Counted from the stretch's first letter, positions 17,278-27,144 are shown. The stretch: DNA of 64,000 nt from Lachnospiraceae bacterium (GCA_015057115.1 SVEZ01000002.1:124001-188000), one strand, 5' to 3'. Translations and numbers: made by a program. The notes: generated by a model not told the origin, from the letters alone.

Positions 17278-19173
17278 ATGGACCAACGTTTTTTACCGAT
17301 TTCCAGAGAAGATATGCAGGAAATGGGAATTGATACTTTAGATTTTGTATATGTAATCGGCGATGCCTATGTGGATCATCCCAGTTTTGGTCATGCCATT
17401 ATTAGCCGTATTCTTGCTGCCCACGGATATACTGTTGGAATTATTTCTCAGCCGGACTGGAAGGATGAGAACAGTATCGCCATTTTAGGCAAACCGCGTT
17501 TGGGTTTTCTTGTTTCCGCAGGGAACATGGACTCCATGGTAAATCATTATTCCGTATCCAAACACCGCAGAGAACAGGATTTATTTACCCCCGGAGGGGT
17601 AATGGGAAAGCGTCCGGATTATGCCACAATTGTTTACGGCAATCTGATTCGTAAGAAATTTAAGGATTCTCCCATTCTCATTGGTGGAATCGAAGCCAGT
17701 CTCAGAAGATTAGGGCATTATGATTACTGGTCCAATAAAGTAAAACGTTCCATTCTTTTGGACAGCTGTGCCGATCTTTTAATGTACGGCATGGGCGAGA
17801 AGAGTGTAGTAGAAATTGCAGATGCGTTGGATGCAGGCTTAGCCGTTTCCGACCTTACCTATTTACGAGGAACCGTTTTTAAAACCAAGGATCATGATTT
17901 AATTCGGGATGCAGTAAAGCTTCCTTCCTTCGCAGATATTAAAGATAATAAAGAGGACTACGCTAAGAGCTTTTATACACAATACTGCAATACAGACCCT
18001 TTTCACGGGCAACAGCTATGCGAGCAGTATGAAGAAAACCTTTTCGTCGTACAGAATCCTCCCTGTGAACCCCTGACCCAGTTGGAAATGGACGATGTGT
18101 ATGCATTACCCTATGCCAAAACATATCATCCTTCCTATAAAGCTTTGGGCGGTGTTCCGGCTATCAAGGAAGTACAGTTTTCTTTAATTAGCAACCGAGG
18201 CTGCTTTGGAGGTTGTAACTTCTGTGCGCTAACATTCCATCAGGGACGGATTATTCAGACCCGTTCCCATGAATCCATTTTGCAGGAAGCAGAAGAGATG
18301 ACTCATCATCCGGATTTTAAAGGATATATACACGACGTAGGCGGTCCGACAGCAAATTTCAGGCAACCTGCCTGCAAAAAACAGTTAACGAAAGGTGCCT
18401 GTGCCAACAGACAATGCCTTTTCCCCACTCCCTGTAAGAATCTGGAAGTGGATCATTCCGACTACATAGCGCTTTTACGAAAATTAAGAAAACTCCCCGG
18501 TGTAAAAAAAGTCTTCATCCGATCCGGTATACGTTTTGATTACCTTATGGCAGATAAGGATGATACTTTTATTCGGGAGCTATGCAAATACCATGTATCC
18601 GGCCAGCTAAAAGTGGCTCCTGAGCACATCAGCGACAAGGTGCTTTCCATGCTTGGCAAGCCGGAAATGTCCGTTTATCAGGGATTTTGCAAAAAATATG
18701 CAAAGGTTAATGAAGAGCTTAACTTAAAACAATATCTGGTACCGTATTTAATGTCTTCCCATCCGGGTTCCACCTTAAAGGAAGCCATTGAACTGGCGGA
18801 ATTTTTGAGAGATGAACATTTATCTCCCCAGCAGGTACAGGACTTTTACCCTACGCCTTCTACAATTTCCACCTGTATGTATTATACGGGACTGGATCCT
18901 CGTACCATGAAGCCTGTGTATGTAGCCAATAATCCCCATGAAAAAGCCATGCAAAGGGCGCTTATACAGTATCGGGATCCAAAGAACTATGAACTTGTAA
19001 AAGAAGCATTAAAACGCTGTCATCGGGAGGATTTAATCGGATTTTCCAAGGAATGCCTGATTCCGCCGAGACAGATCAAGGCAAAAAAACATGAAGAAGA
19101 TAATCGTAACCAAAAACGAGGCCGGAACAAGCCTCATAAAACTGCTAAACCGGTATCTAAAAGACGCCGGTAG
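17278..19173 (+). CDS. ygiQ: YgiQ family radical SAM protein
   Basis: 631 residues. An N-terminal cobalamin-binding-like region contains the long [11 protein letters not shown] and [16 protein letters not shown] segments characteristic of YgiQ. The radical SAM motif CxxxCxxC in [13 protein letters not shown] is near residue 310. A cysteine-rich stretch follows near 365-385, then a basic C-terminal tail. The substrate of the family is not established. AAAGGAG precedes the ATG. The last 83 nt are also the start of the next gene in another frame. Confidence 0.93.
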   Translation: MDQRFLPISREDMQEMGIDTLDFVYVIGDAYVDHPSFGHAIISRILAAHGYTVGIISQPDWKDENSIAILGKPRLGFLVSAGNMDSMVNHYSVSKHRREQDLFTPGGVMGKRPDYATIVYGNLIRKKFKDSPILIGGIEASLRRLGHYDYWSNKVKRSILLDSCADLLMYGMGEKSVVEIADALDAGLAVSDLTYLRGTVFKTKDHDLIRDAVKLPSFADIKDNKEDYAKSFYTQYCNTDPFHGQQLCEQYEENLFVVQNPPCEPLTQLEMDDVYALPYAKTYHPSYKALGGVPAIKEVQFSLISNRGCFGGCNFCALTFHQGRIIQTRSHESILQEAEEMTHHPDFKGYIHDVGGPTANFRQPACKKQLTKGACANRQCLFPTPCKNLEVDHSDYIALLRKLRKLPGVKKVFIRSGIRFDYLMADKDDTFIRELCKYHVSGQLKVAPEHISDKVLSMLGKPEMSVYQGFCKKYAKVNEELNLKQYLVPYLMSSHPGSTLKEAIELAEFLRDEHLSPQQVQDFYPTPSTISTCMYYTGLDPRTMKPVYVANNPHEKAMQRALIQYRDPKNYELVKEALKRCHREDLIGFSKECLIPPRQIKAKKHEEDNRNQKRGRNKPHKTAKPVSKRRR

Positions 19174-20074
19174 CGGATTTTTGTATAAAATGCTCCGGAA
19201 AAAGAACGTCACCTTAAACAACAAAAAGGCAACGGGCAAAGAAAAGCTGGCAGAAGAGGATGTTATTTGTATCTATTTTTCCGATGAGACCTACGAAAAG
19301 CTTTCCGGTTCTGGAAAAAGAGAAGCCCTTTCCGGAGAATACGAAAAAATTCGTCAATTAACAGAAAGAAAAGCTTATGAAATTATGCCTGTATTATGGG
19401 AAGATGAAAACATGGTTTTTTTCAACAAACCTGTAAATCTACTTTCTCAAAAAGCGAGAAAAGAGGACATTTCCGCCAACGAACTGTTTTTAGCATACCT
19501 GATGAATCAGGGCGAATTATCAAGGGAACGGTTTGAAACCTTTAAACCTTCAGTTTGCAACCGGTTAGACCGCAACACCAGCGGAATTTTGGCTTGCGGT
19601 AAAACAATGAAAGGACTACAGGAGCTGTCCGCAGCCTTTAAAGATCGCAGCTTGGAAAAATACTATATTTGCCTTGTTGCTGGAAATGTAGTACAATCCA
19701 TGAGGGTTTCCGGATATCTGCTTAAAGATGAACGGAAAAATCAAGTAACTGTTTCTGAAAAAGAATTACCTGGTTCTTCCAGAATCGAAACAGCCTATGA
19801 ACCCTTGGAGCATTTTGGAAATTTTACCCTTTTACGGGTTCACCTGATTACCGGTAAAAGCCATCAAATCCGCGCTCATTTGGCTCATTTGGGCTTTCCG
19901 ATTGTTGGTGACGGTAAATACGGTAACCGGGAAGTAAATCGTCAAGTTAATGAGAAATACGGTGTGACAAGCCAGCTTCTGCATGCGGCAGAACTTCGTT
20001 TTCCGGATGGTAAAACAATTTTCGCACCAAATCCACAAATCTTTGATACAATAAAAGGAGTGTACGTCAAGTGA
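19091..20074 (+). CDS. RluA family pseudouridine synthase with S4 domain
   Basis: 327 residues. A complete S4-like RNA-binding domain is at the N-terminus (about 1-65, including [20 protein letters not shown]). The RluA catalytic motif is [11 protein letters not shown] near residue 157, with asparagine where RluA/RluD usually have histidine. [20 protein letters not shown] lies near 256. It modifies an rRNA or tRNA uridine; the target is unclear. Keeping the S4 domain intact requires the start at 19091, which gives an 83-nt overlap with ygiQ. The ribosome binding site there is weak. Confidence 0.88.
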   Translation: MKKIIVTKNEAGTSLIKLLNRYLKDAGSGFLYKMLRKKNVTLNNKKATGKEKLAEEDVICIYFSDETYEKLSGSGKREALSGEYEKIRQLTERKAYEIMPVLWEDENMVFFNKPVNLLSQKARKEDISANELFLAYLMNQGELSRERFETFKPSVCNRLDRNTSGILACGKTMKGLQELSAAFKDRSLEKYYICLVAGNVVQSMRVSGYLLKDERKNQVTVSEKELPGSSRIETAYEPLEHFGNFTLLRVHLITGKSHQIRAHLAHLGFPIVGDGKYGNREVNRQVNEKYGVTSQLLHAAELRFPDGKTIFAPNPQIFDTIKGVYVK

Positions 20075-20745
20075 AGGTAACCATAGTACGACATGGGGAA
20101 ACGGAATGGAATAAGATAGGCAGGATTCAGGGACAGACTGATGTTCCACTAAATGATTACGGTCGACAGGTTGCCAAACAGACCCGACAGGCTTATGAAA
20201 AGGAGAACATTCACTACGACGTTATTTATTCGTCGCCTTTGATTCGCGCTTATGAAACAGCCAGAATTTTGGCGGATCCCGGTCAGGAAATCCGCATAGA
20301 TTCCCGGTTAAAAGAGCTTTCATACGGCAAATACGAGGGTAGTGATTATCATAAGCTTATGGCAGGTGAGCCAGAGCTTGCGCAAATAAGCAATTGCTTT
20401 TTGGCACCACAAAACTATGTACCGGATCCTACCGGAGAAAGCTTTTCCCAATTATTCCAACGTACACGTTCTTTCCTGGAGGACTTACGAAAGCAATTTC
20501 ATAATAACGAAAGCATTTTAGTTGTCTGCCATGGTGGGACAACAAGAGCATTATTATGGGCCATTCAGGAAAGAGACCTCTCCGAATTTTGGAAAACAAG
20601 ACACAAGAACCTTTGTCATAGCATCCTGACCTGTGAAGGCGCAGAACCATTTACCATTGCAGAGCAGGCAAAATATTATTATCAGACGGAGGAAGCCAAG
20701 GCATGCCAACCTGGAACTCCAGGGGCCTCAGAGGCTCCACTTTAG
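20071..20745 (+). CDS. Histidine phosphatase family protein (phosphoglycerate mutase-like)
   Basis: 224 residues. The phosphohistidine motif RHGETEWN is at residues 7-14. IYSSPLIRAYETA near 51, a GEs loop near 136, and the second histidine in VVCHGGTTRALLW near 155 complete the active site. These enzymes remove phosphate from small molecules; the substrate is unknown. The GTG start overlaps the previous stop (GTGA) and has AAAGGAG 10 nt upstream. The last 43 nt overlap recU. Confidence 0.9.
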   Translation: MKVTIVRHGETEWNKIGRIQGQTDVPLNDYGRQVAKQTRQAYEKENIHYDVIYSSPLIRAYETARILADPGQEIRIDSRLKELSYGKYEGSDYHKLMAGEPELAQISNCFLAPQNYVPDPTGESFSQLFQRTRSFLEDLRKQFHNNESILVVCHGGTTRALLWAIQERDLSEFWKTRHKNLCHSILTCEGAEPFTIAEQAKYYYQTEEAKACQPGTPGASEAPL

Positions 20746-21233
20746 AGGAATTCATTAATCGAACCAACGAGAAATACCAGCAGGGACATTTGGCACTGGT
20801 ACAAAAGGTGCCGACTCCTATTACACCCATTACCATCGACAAGAAAACAAGGCATATTACGTTGGCTTATTTTGAACAGAAGAGTACGGTGGATTATATT
20901 GGTGTGGTACAGGGCGTGCCTGTTTGTTTTGATGCAAAGGAATGTAAAACCGATACCTTCCCTTTGCAAAACATTCATGCTCACCAGGTGGAGTTTATGA
21001 AAGAATTTGAAGCCCAACAGGGAATCGCCTTCTTTTTGTTGTATTTTTCCACCAGAGATATTTTTTACTATTTGCGTTTTGAAAAATTCATGGAATTTTA
21101 CCATCGGATGAATGACGGCGGACGCAAAAGTTTTCGCTTGGAAGAACTGGAGGAGCCTTACTTTTTCCCACCGGGAAAAGGTGTACTGGTTCCCTATTTA
21201 GATAAATTAGCCCAGGATTTAGAGGGCAGATAA
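20703..21233 (+). CDS. recU: Holliday junction resolvase RecU
   Basis: 176 residues starting MPTWNSRGLRGSTLEE, the conserved RecU N-terminus. The nuclease core has TPITPI, STVDYIGVVQGVPVCFDAKE (metal-binding acidic residues) and HAHQVEFMKEFEAQQGI. RecU cleaves Holliday junctions in Firmicutes in place of RuvC. In Bacillus recU lies next to a class A PBP gene; here it does not. GGAGG precedes the ATG inside the phosphatase gene. Confidence 0.95.
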   Translation: MPTWNSRGLRGSTLEEFINRTNEKYQQGHLALVQKVPTPITPITIDKKTRHITLAYFEQKSTVDYIGVVQGVPVCFDAKECKTDTFPLQNIHAHQVEFMKEFEAQQGIAFFLLYFSTRDIFYYLRFEKFMEFYHRMNDGGRKSFRLEELEEPYFFPPGKGVLVPYLDKLAQDLEGR

Positions 21234-21244
21234 GGAAGTGTAGT

Positions 21245-22543
21245 ATGGACAAAACACTGAACGAAAGAAAGCGCCTTATGGCCACCATGTATTTGCGTGA
21301 CGGAAAAGCAGTTAAAAGCAAATCCAACCATACCTGCATCGGTGCTGCCGAGGAGCTTGCAAAAATCTATAACGACAGCGGAATTGATAAGATTCTGTTA
21401 TGGGATCTGTCAGAAACCCAGGAAGAACACGAGAATACCATTAAAATCATTCGGGAAATCAACCGTGTGTTGGAAATTTCCTCCTATGCTTTTGGATGGA
21501 CCAGCAGTATTCGAAATATTCGGGAATACCTGTTTTCCGGATGCCGACGTGTCATTTTATCCAGTAGTGACCCGGAGCTTCCAAATATTTTGGAAGAGTG
21601 CCAGAAGCGTTTCCGTAGCGAGCGTATGTCACTGGCTTTGGATGAAGTGGACGTTCTGTTTAAAAAACGTGCGGAAATTGAAGAACTTTATCATGATATT
21701 TATGTTTTCGATCCCGAAATTATGGAATCCCTTGTAAACATGACAGATTTTCCCTTTTACGGTGTCATTGATTCCATGGATCTTGATGACTATGCAAAAG
21801 TACTTCGAATTCCAAGCTGTATGGGTGTAGGTGGTCCTCTTTTAAATGCAAAAACCACAGACATCATGACCTTAAAGCATGAACTTTTTGAAAGAGGCCT
21901 GTTGGTAATGATTAACGAAGCCAACATGAACTGGTCCCAGTTTAATTTAAATGAAAACGGACTGATTTCCGCCATTGCACAGGATTATGTTTCCAACGAG
22001 GTTCTGTGCCTTGGAAAAATGAATGAGGAGGCTTTCAAACTTACTCTTGCAAAAGGAAAAATGCATTATTACGACCCGGAAACCGGAGAAGTAACCATGC
22101 ACGGTTTCCCCACAGAAGAGTTGCAATATATCAAATCTTTATCTGTTGATTGTAAGAAAAAGACCCTTCTTGCCCGTGTTTCTCAATTGGGTAACGCCTG
22201 CAGTAGCGGAAATCACAGTTGCTTTTACACCGAAATCTTTAAAAAAGACTATACCGAAAAGAACACGGTAAAGCTTTTGGAAAGTGTTTATAATGTTATA
22301 ATCAACCGGAAAAAGAATCCCAGAGAAGGTTCCTATACAAACTTCCTCTTAGAAAAGGGATTAAACGAAATCTTGCGAAAGATTCAGTCCGAAACCATGG
22401 AACTTACCCTTTCCGCCAAAGACGGAGATACAGAATCCATGCGCGGCGAAGTTTCGGACATTCTGTACTTTTTAATGGTACTCATGAGCAAATTCGAAAT
22501 CACCTGGGATGACATTACCAATGAGCTAGCCCAGCGAAAATAA
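21245..22543 (+). CDS. HisA-like/HisI-like/HisE-like fusion protein
   Basis: 432 residues in three parts. Residues 1-120 resemble half a HisA (beta-alpha)8 barrel (YLRDGKAVKS, DSGIDKILLWDLS, GCRRVIL). About 225-340 is HisI-like: the three zinc cysteines (in VDCKK, NACSSG and HSCF) remain, but the DCDxD magnesium site is changed to DCKKK and the KGETSGN substrate loop is lost. About 365-430 is HisE-like and keeps the ExxE and ExxD metal motifs (ETME, EVSD). By homology HisI and HisE act in steps 2-3 of histidine synthesis, but no other his gene is nearby and the cyclohydrolase part looks inactive. A pyrophosphohydrolase on some nucleotide is the safest guess. Confidence 0.75.
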   Translation: MDKTLNERKRLMATMYLRDGKAVKSKSNHTCIGAAEELAKIYNDSGIDKILLWDLSETQEEHENTIKIIREINRVLEISSYAFGWTSSIRNIREYLFSGCRRVILSSSDPELPNILEECQKRFRSERMSLALDEVDVLFKKRAEIEELYHDIYVFDPEIMESLVNMTDFPFYGVIDSMDLDDYAKVLRIPSCMGVGGPLLNAKTTDIMTLKHELFERGLLVMINEANMNWSQFNLNENGLISAIAQDYVSNEVLCLGKMNEEAFKLTLAKGKMHYYDPETGEVTMHGFPTEELQYIKSLSVDCKKKTLLARVSQLGNACSSGNHSCFYTEIFKKDYTEKNTVKLLESVYNVIINRKKNPREGSYTNFLLEKGLNEILRKIQSETMELTLSAKDGDTESMRGEVSDILYFLMVLMSKFEITWDDITNELAQRK

Positions 22544-22558
22544 TATATAGGAGAACCC

Positions 22559-24424
22559 ATGAGAAAACTTGCTTTATCAGATGATATTTTATTAAAAGTA
22601 GATAAACCGGCCCGCTATATCGGAAACGAAGTCAACTCGGTAAAAAAGAATCCTGCTGACGTTGATATCCGTTTTTGTATGTGTTTCCCGGATGTTTACG
22701 AGATTGGTATGTCCCATTTGGGCATTCAAATCCTCTACGATATGTTTAATAAACGCCCGGACGTGTACTGCGAACGAGTTTATTCTCCCTGGCCGGATCT
22801 TTCCGTTATTATGAAGGAGAAAAAAATTCCCCTTTTTGCATTGGAGACTCAGGATCCCATTCACGATTTTGATTTTCTTGGTATCACCATTCAGTATGAA
22901 ATGTGCTATACCAATATTATTCAGGTGTTGGATCTTTCGGGAATTCCGCTTTTGGCAACAGAGCGTACCGAAGAAGATCCATTGGTTATCGGCGGCGGTC
23001 CCTGTACCTATAATCCGGAACCAATTGCAGACTTTTTTGATCTGTTTTACATTGGAGAAGGCGAAGTGGTTTATGATGACCTCTTTGACCTTTACAAAGA
23101 GTGCAAAAAAAACGGATTAAGCCGTCACGAAATTCTTGTAAAAATGGCAGCTTTGCCGGGGATCTATGTTCCACAGCTGTATGACGTTACTTATAATGAG
23201 GACGGAACCATTGCCTCCTTTACGCCTAACGTTGAAGGCATTCCATCCCGCATTGAAAAAGCCATTGTAATGGACACCAGCAAAATCGGTTATCCCGCAC
23301 ATCCGGTGGTTCCCTTTATTAAAGCCACTCAGGATCGTGTGGTATTGGAGATTCAACGAGGCTGTATCCGCGGCTGTCGTTTCTGTCAGGCGGGTATGTT
23401 ATATCGTCCAACAAGACCACGAGATGTTAACGAATTAAAAGCCATGGCCGATGAAATGCTAAAAAGCACCGGTTACGATGAGATTTCCTTAAGTTCCCTA
23501 AGTTCCAGTGACTATCCGGATTTAAAAGAGCTTATTGAATTCCTGATAGAAAATTACGAGAAGAAGGGCGTCAACATTTCCCTGCCTTCTCTTAGAATTG
23601 ACGCTTTTTCTCTGGATATTATGAGCAAAGTTCAGGATATCCGTAAAAGCTCCCTAACCTTCGCACCGGAGGCGGGAAGCCAGCGTATGCGTAACGTTAT
23701 CAACAAAGGACTTACTGAGGAAAACATTTTAGAAGGTGCCGGCATGGCCTTTGAAGGCGGTTGGCAGAAGGTAAAACTTTATTTTATGCTTGGACTTCCA
23801 ACGGAAACAGAAGAGGATATTAAGGGCATTCCGGAATTGGCAGAAAAAATTGCCCGAAGATATTACGAAATTCCCAAGGATCAAAGAAACGGAAAATGTA
23901 ATATTACAATCAGTACCTCTTTCTTTGTACCGAAGCCTTTTACTCCTTTCCAGTGGGTGCCTATGTGTACCAGAGAACAGTTCTTGGAACGTGCAAAGCT
24001 TGTAAACGATACCGTGAAAGAGCAGCTTAATAAAAAGAGTATGAAGTATAACTGGCATCATGCAGATGTTACCATTCTGGAAGGAATTTTAGCCAGAGGA
24101 GACCGTAAAATTGCCAAGGCATTGCTTCGCGCCTATGAATTAGGTTGCGTTTTTGATGCCTGGGATGAATACTTTGACGTAGAAAAATGGAATCGCGCCT
24201 TCCGGGATACCGGTATTGATGAAGATTTTTACACTGTACGTCCAAGGGAAAAAGACGAAATATTTCCTTGGGACTTCCTGGATTGCGGCGTAAGTCGAGA
24301 ATTCCTGTATAGAGAGTACGAACGTGCACAACAGGAAACGGTTACACCGAACTGTCGAATGGCATGCTCCGGTTGTGGTGCATTAAAATATAAAGGAGGT
24401 GTCTGCGTTGAAAATAAGAATTAA
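22559..24424 (+). CDS. TIGR03960 family B12-binding-domain radical SAM protein
   Basis: 621 residues. An N-terminal B12-binding-like domain (about 40-200, including FPDVYEIGMSHLGIQILYD) is followed by a radical SAM domain with CxxxCxxC in RGCIRGCRFCQAGMLYRP near residue 270. The C-terminus has a small cysteine cluster CSGCGALKYKGG. The family normally pairs with the DUF2344 protein, encoded next with a short overlap. Together they are proposed to act on RNA or the ribosome, but the substrate is unknown. Confidence 0.92.
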   Translation: MRKLALSDDILLKVDKPARYIGNEVNSVKKNPADVDIRFCMCFPDVYEIGMSHLGIQILYDMFNKRPDVYCERVYSPWPDLSVIMKEKKIPLFALETQDPIHDFDFLGITIQYEMCYTNIIQVLDLSGIPLLATERTEEDPLVIGGGPCTYNPEPIADFFDLFYIGEGEVVYDDLFDLYKECKKNGLSRHEILVKMAALPGIYVPQLYDVTYNEDGTIASFTPNVEGIPSRIEKAIVMDTSKIGYPAHPVVPFIKATQDRVVLEIQRGCIRGCRFCQAGMLYRPTRPRDVNELKAMADEMLKSTGYDEISLSSLSSSDYPDLKELIEFLIENYEKKGVNISLPSLRIDAFSLDIMSKVQDIRKSSLTFAPEAGSQRMRNVINKGLTEENILEGAGMAFEGGWQKVKLYFMLGLPTETEEDIKGIPELAEKIARRYYEIPKDQRNGKCNITISTSFFVPKPFTPFQWVPMCTREQFLERAKLVNDTVKEQLNKKSMKYNWHHADVTILEGILARGDRKIAKALLRAYELGCVFDAWDEYFDVEKWNRAFRDTGIDEDFYTVRPREKDEIFPWDFLDCGVSREFLYREYERAQQETVTPNCRMACSGCGALKYKGGVCVENKN

Positions 24425-25151
24425 ATTCAGCAAACACGGCTGTATGAAGTTCATCGGACATTTAGATATCATGCGTTACTTCCAAAAAGCCAATATCCGC
24501 GCAGGCATTGACGTAGCCTATTCGGAAGGTTTTAACCCTCATCAGGTCATGTCCTTTGCGGCTCCTCTTGGTGTAGGCATTACCAGTGATGGTGAATATA
24601 TGGATATTCGTGTAAATTCCACACGTTCCACAGCCGACAGTATCAAGGCATTAAATGATGTTATGGTGGATGGTATGGAAATTCTGGAATTCAAAAAGCT
24701 TCCGGATGATTCCAAAAAATCCATGAGTGTGGTTGCCTTGGCGGATTACTATATGTACCCGAAGGATGAGGATGAAATGTTTACAGATATTACCGTTTTA
24801 TCCAATAAAATCGCCAAATTTATGGCGCAACCGGCGATTCTTGTAACTAAGAAAACCAAAAAGAGTGAAAAAGAAGTGGATTTAAAGCCACATATTCATG
24901 CTTTTAACGTTGATTTTTATAACAGTCGTCAGGAAGAATGCTTAAACCAGTGCGCCTACTTTTTATCCGTCACAACGGGGAGTGAAGTGAATATCCGACC
25001 GGAACTGGTGGTTTCTGCTTTTTATGATTTCTGTAATGCAGAATACAAAGAAGAAGCCTTTCAGATTCATCGTCAAGAAGTCTATGCACTGGAGAACGAC
25101 AAATACATTCCTTTAGGAAGTATGGGAGAAAACATTGAAGCAGCAGAATAA
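24408..25151 (+). CDS. TIGR03936/DUF2344 radical SAM-associated protein
   Basis: 247 residues starting LKIRIKFSKHG (read as Met). A TTG start at 24408 is chosen because AAAGGAGGT ends 7 nt before it; a GTG three codons upstream overlaps that site. The family core HLDIMRYFQKANIRAG and FNPHQVMSFAAPLGVG is clear. In many Firmicutes this is fused to or adjacent to the TIGR03960 protein and next to RNase G and L21, exactly the arrangement here. The biochemical role is undefined. Confidence 0.9.
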   Translation: MKIRIKFSKHGCMKFIGHLDIMRYFQKANIRAGIDVAYSEGFNPHQVMSFAAPLGVGITSDGEYMDIRVNSTRSTADSIKALNDVMVDGMEILEFKKLPDDSKKSMSVVALADYYMYPKDEDEMFTDITVLSNKIAKFMAQPAILVTKKTKKSEKEVDLKPHIHAFNVDFYNSRQEECLNQCAYFLSVTTGSEVNIRPELVVSAFYDFCNAEYKEEAFQIHRQEVYALENDKYIPLGSMGENIEAAE

Positions 25152-26370
25152 AATCATTATTACAAAGGTACCGGCTTATGAATGCATAGAGCCGGTTCCT
25201 TCTTTGAAAAATCCAAAGGACAGTCTTATTCTTGCTCATTTTTATGAGGGCAAAATTCGAAGTCTGTCCTGTGTATCAAATGAGCAGTCTCTGACAGGCT
25301 CCGTTTTTATTGCCAGGGTTGACAGCATTGCACCAAAGATTCATGCGATTTTTGTAAAAATAGATGCCGATACCGTATGTTATCTGCCTGAGGATGAAAT
25401 AAAAGATGCTATTTTTACCCATAAGCCCTCTAAGAAACCCATTGCCATCGGAGATGAACTTTTGGTGCAGGTGGTCCGGCTTCCTATGAAGACCAAACAG
25501 GCTTGCGTCACAACCAGAATCAATCTTTCCGGGCATTTTGTAGTAATAACATCCCGAACGCAAGGGAAGATTAACGTTTCCAAAAAAATTCCGAAGCCTG
25601 TACAAAAAGAGATTAAAGATTATCTTACGAAGCATTGGGAAACCTTCAAAAATGCCGACCTTGTAGCCAGAACCAATTGCCTTACCGCAAATATGGAAGA
25701 TGTTTTAGCGGAAGCACAACAATTGCAGACAGTTCTTGCTAATATGACTGCAACTGCAGCAACGAAAACACGCTTTACCTGTCTGTATCGTCCCGAGCCT
25801 GATTATATTACCTATATCAAGGGCTGTTATGCCGGAGAAGCGGATGAAATTATTACAGATGAAGCAGGTATCTTTGAAACGTTACAGACCAACCGTGAGC
25901 TTTTCCCTTCGGAAGTCAGCATTACACAGTATATCGACAATTACCCGTTAAAGTTATTGTATTCCCTGCAAAAAGAACTGCGGGATTCCTTAGCTTCCAA
26001 AGTATGGCTGAAATCCGGTGCTTATCTTATTATCGAACATACGGAAGCGTTAACCGTCATCGATGTTAACAGTGGAAAAAAAGAAACGGGAAAAAAGGAA
26101 AGCTACTTTATGGATATCAATAAAGAAGCGGCAACAGAAATTGCCCGACAACTGATTTTGCGGAATATTTCCGGTATCTGTATCGTTGATTTTATTGATC
26201 TGGCCACAGAAGACGAGCGGGAGGAACTTTTATCCTACATGCGCATGCTTTGTAAAAAAGACCACATAACCACAACCGTAGTAGACTTTACAAAGCTCCA
26301 TTTAATGGAAATTACCAGAAAGAAAACCGGTCCTACACTTTTGCAACAAATTTTTCAGGATATTACTTGA
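25135..26370 (+). CDS. rng: Ribonuclease E/G family protein
   Basis: 411 residues from a TTG start overlapping the previous gene by 17 nt (GGGAG upstream). An S1-like RNA-binding region lies near 45-130. The catalytic DNase I-like region follows with the metal-binding aspartates in VIDVNSGK near 308 and IVDFIDL near 350. It ends with TRKKTGPTLLQQIF, just where Escherichia RNase E carries its CPxC zinc link, which is absent. It processes rRNA and mRNA. The stop codon overlaps the -35 box of the rplU promoter. Confidence 0.92.
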   Translation: MKQQNKIIITKVPAYECIEPVPSLKNPKDSLILAHFYEGKIRSLSCVSNEQSLTGSVFIARVDSIAPKIHAIFVKIDADTVCYLPEDEIKDAIFTHKPSKKPIAIGDELLVQVVRLPMKTKQACVTTRINLSGHFVVITSRTQGKINVSKKIPKPVQKEIKDYLTKHWETFKNADLVARTNCLTANMEDVLAEAQQLQTVLANMTATAATKTRFTCLYRPEPDYITYIKGCYAGEADEIITDEAGIFETLQTNRELFPSEVSITQYIDNYPLKLLYSLQKELRDSLASKVWLKSGAYLIIEHTEALTVIDVNSGKKETGKKESYFMDINKEAATEIARQLILRNISGICIVDFIDLATEDEREELLSYMRMLCKKDHITTTVVDFTKLHLMEITRKKTGPTLLQQIFQDIT

Positions 26371-26395
26371 CTTAAGGGTAGGAGTATGCTAATAT
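26367..26395 (+). promoter_or_regulatory. Promoter of the rplU-prp-rpmA operon
   Basis: TTGACT, 17-nt spacer, TATGCTAATAT: a -35, an extended TGn and a -10 all near consensus. The -35 box overlaps the rng stop codon. Confidence 0.85.
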
Positions 26396-26401
26396 ACTTA
26401 G

Positions 26402-26478
26402 GTATGCCGCACAATTAGGTTATAAGTCTGCATGTCGCAGCACCAAAATTGGCGAGTAATGATTATAGGAGGTGCCAT
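26402..26478 (+). ncRNA. L21 leader, candidate structured 5' UTR
   Basis: The region from the predicted transcription start to the rplU start is about 77 nt. It contains a CTGC/GCAG hairpin (26428-26440). A GCACC segment at 26440-26444 can pair with GGTGC at 26471-26475, which directly abuts the ribosome binding site. This fits the known L21_leader class of Firmicute ribosomal protein leaders by position and style. I have not matched it to the covariance model. Confidence 0.6.
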
Positions 26479-26787
26479 ATGTACGCTATTATTGCAACAG
26501 GTGGTAAGCAGTACAAAGTAGAAGAAGGCGAAATCATTACCATTGAAAAGCTTGGCCTTGAAGAAGGAGCAAAATATACTTTTGACCAGGTTTTAGCTGT
26601 AAACAATGGAAAGTTAACCGTTGGAACACCAACCGTTAGCGGAGCTACCGTTGAAGCCGAAGTAGTTAAAGAAGGCAGAGGTAAGAAGGTTATCGTTTAC
26701 AAGTACAAGAGAAAATCTGGTTATCACAAGAAAAACGGACACAGACAGGCGTTTACTCAGGTTAAGATCAACAAGATTAACGCTTAA
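26479..26787 (+). CDS. rplU: 50S ribosomal protein L21
   Basis: 102 residues starting [18 protein letters not shown], the standard L21 N-terminus, and ending with [24 protein letters not shown] precedes the ATG. First gene of the L21-Prp-L27 operon and probably controlled by its structured leader. Confidence 0.97.
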   Translation: MYAIIATGGKQYKVEEGEIITIEKLGLEEGAKYTFDQVLAVNNGKLTVGTPTVSGATVEAEVVKEGRGKKVIVYKYKRKSGYHKKNGHRQAFTQVKINKINA

Positions 26788-26804
26788 TCCGTTTATTAAA
26801 GAAG

Positions 26805-27140
26805 ATGGTAAACGTAACATTTTTTAAAAAGAAAGAAGGAAGTACAGAATATATTTCCGGCTTTCATTTTTCCGGACATGCTGGCTTCGCCGAATCAGGC
26901 AAAGATATTGTATGTGCCGGTGTATCCGCACTAGTACTCAATGCTATTAATTCCATTGAGGCTTTTACGGAGGATCGTTTTACATGTGAAGTAGAAGAGA
27001 AATCCGGTGATGTTTCTTTTTCTTTGGTGGAAGCTCCATCAACGGAAGCGAATCTTTTATTGGAAAGTCTTTTACTTGGTATTACGGGAATTTCAGAAAC
27101 GTATCAACAATATATAACGTTAGATTTCAGGGAGGTGTAA
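26805..27140 (+). CDS. prp: Ribosomal-processing cysteine protease Prp
   Basis: 111 residues. The catalytic histidine is in [13 protein letters not shown] near residue 25, and the catalytic cysteine follows shortly after in [11 protein letters not shown]. Prp removes the N-terminal extension of L27 in Firmicutes and relatives before L27 enters the ribosome. It is encoded between rplU and rpmA as is normal for Prp-dependent organisms, and the adjacent L27 has the matching extension. Confidence 0.95.
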   Translation: MVNVTFFKKKEGSTEYISGFHFSGHAGFAESGKDIVCAGVSALVLNAINSIEAFTEDRFTCEVEEKSGDVSFSLVEAPSTEANLLLESLLLGITGISETYQQYITLDFREV

Positions 27141-27144
27141 GGAA

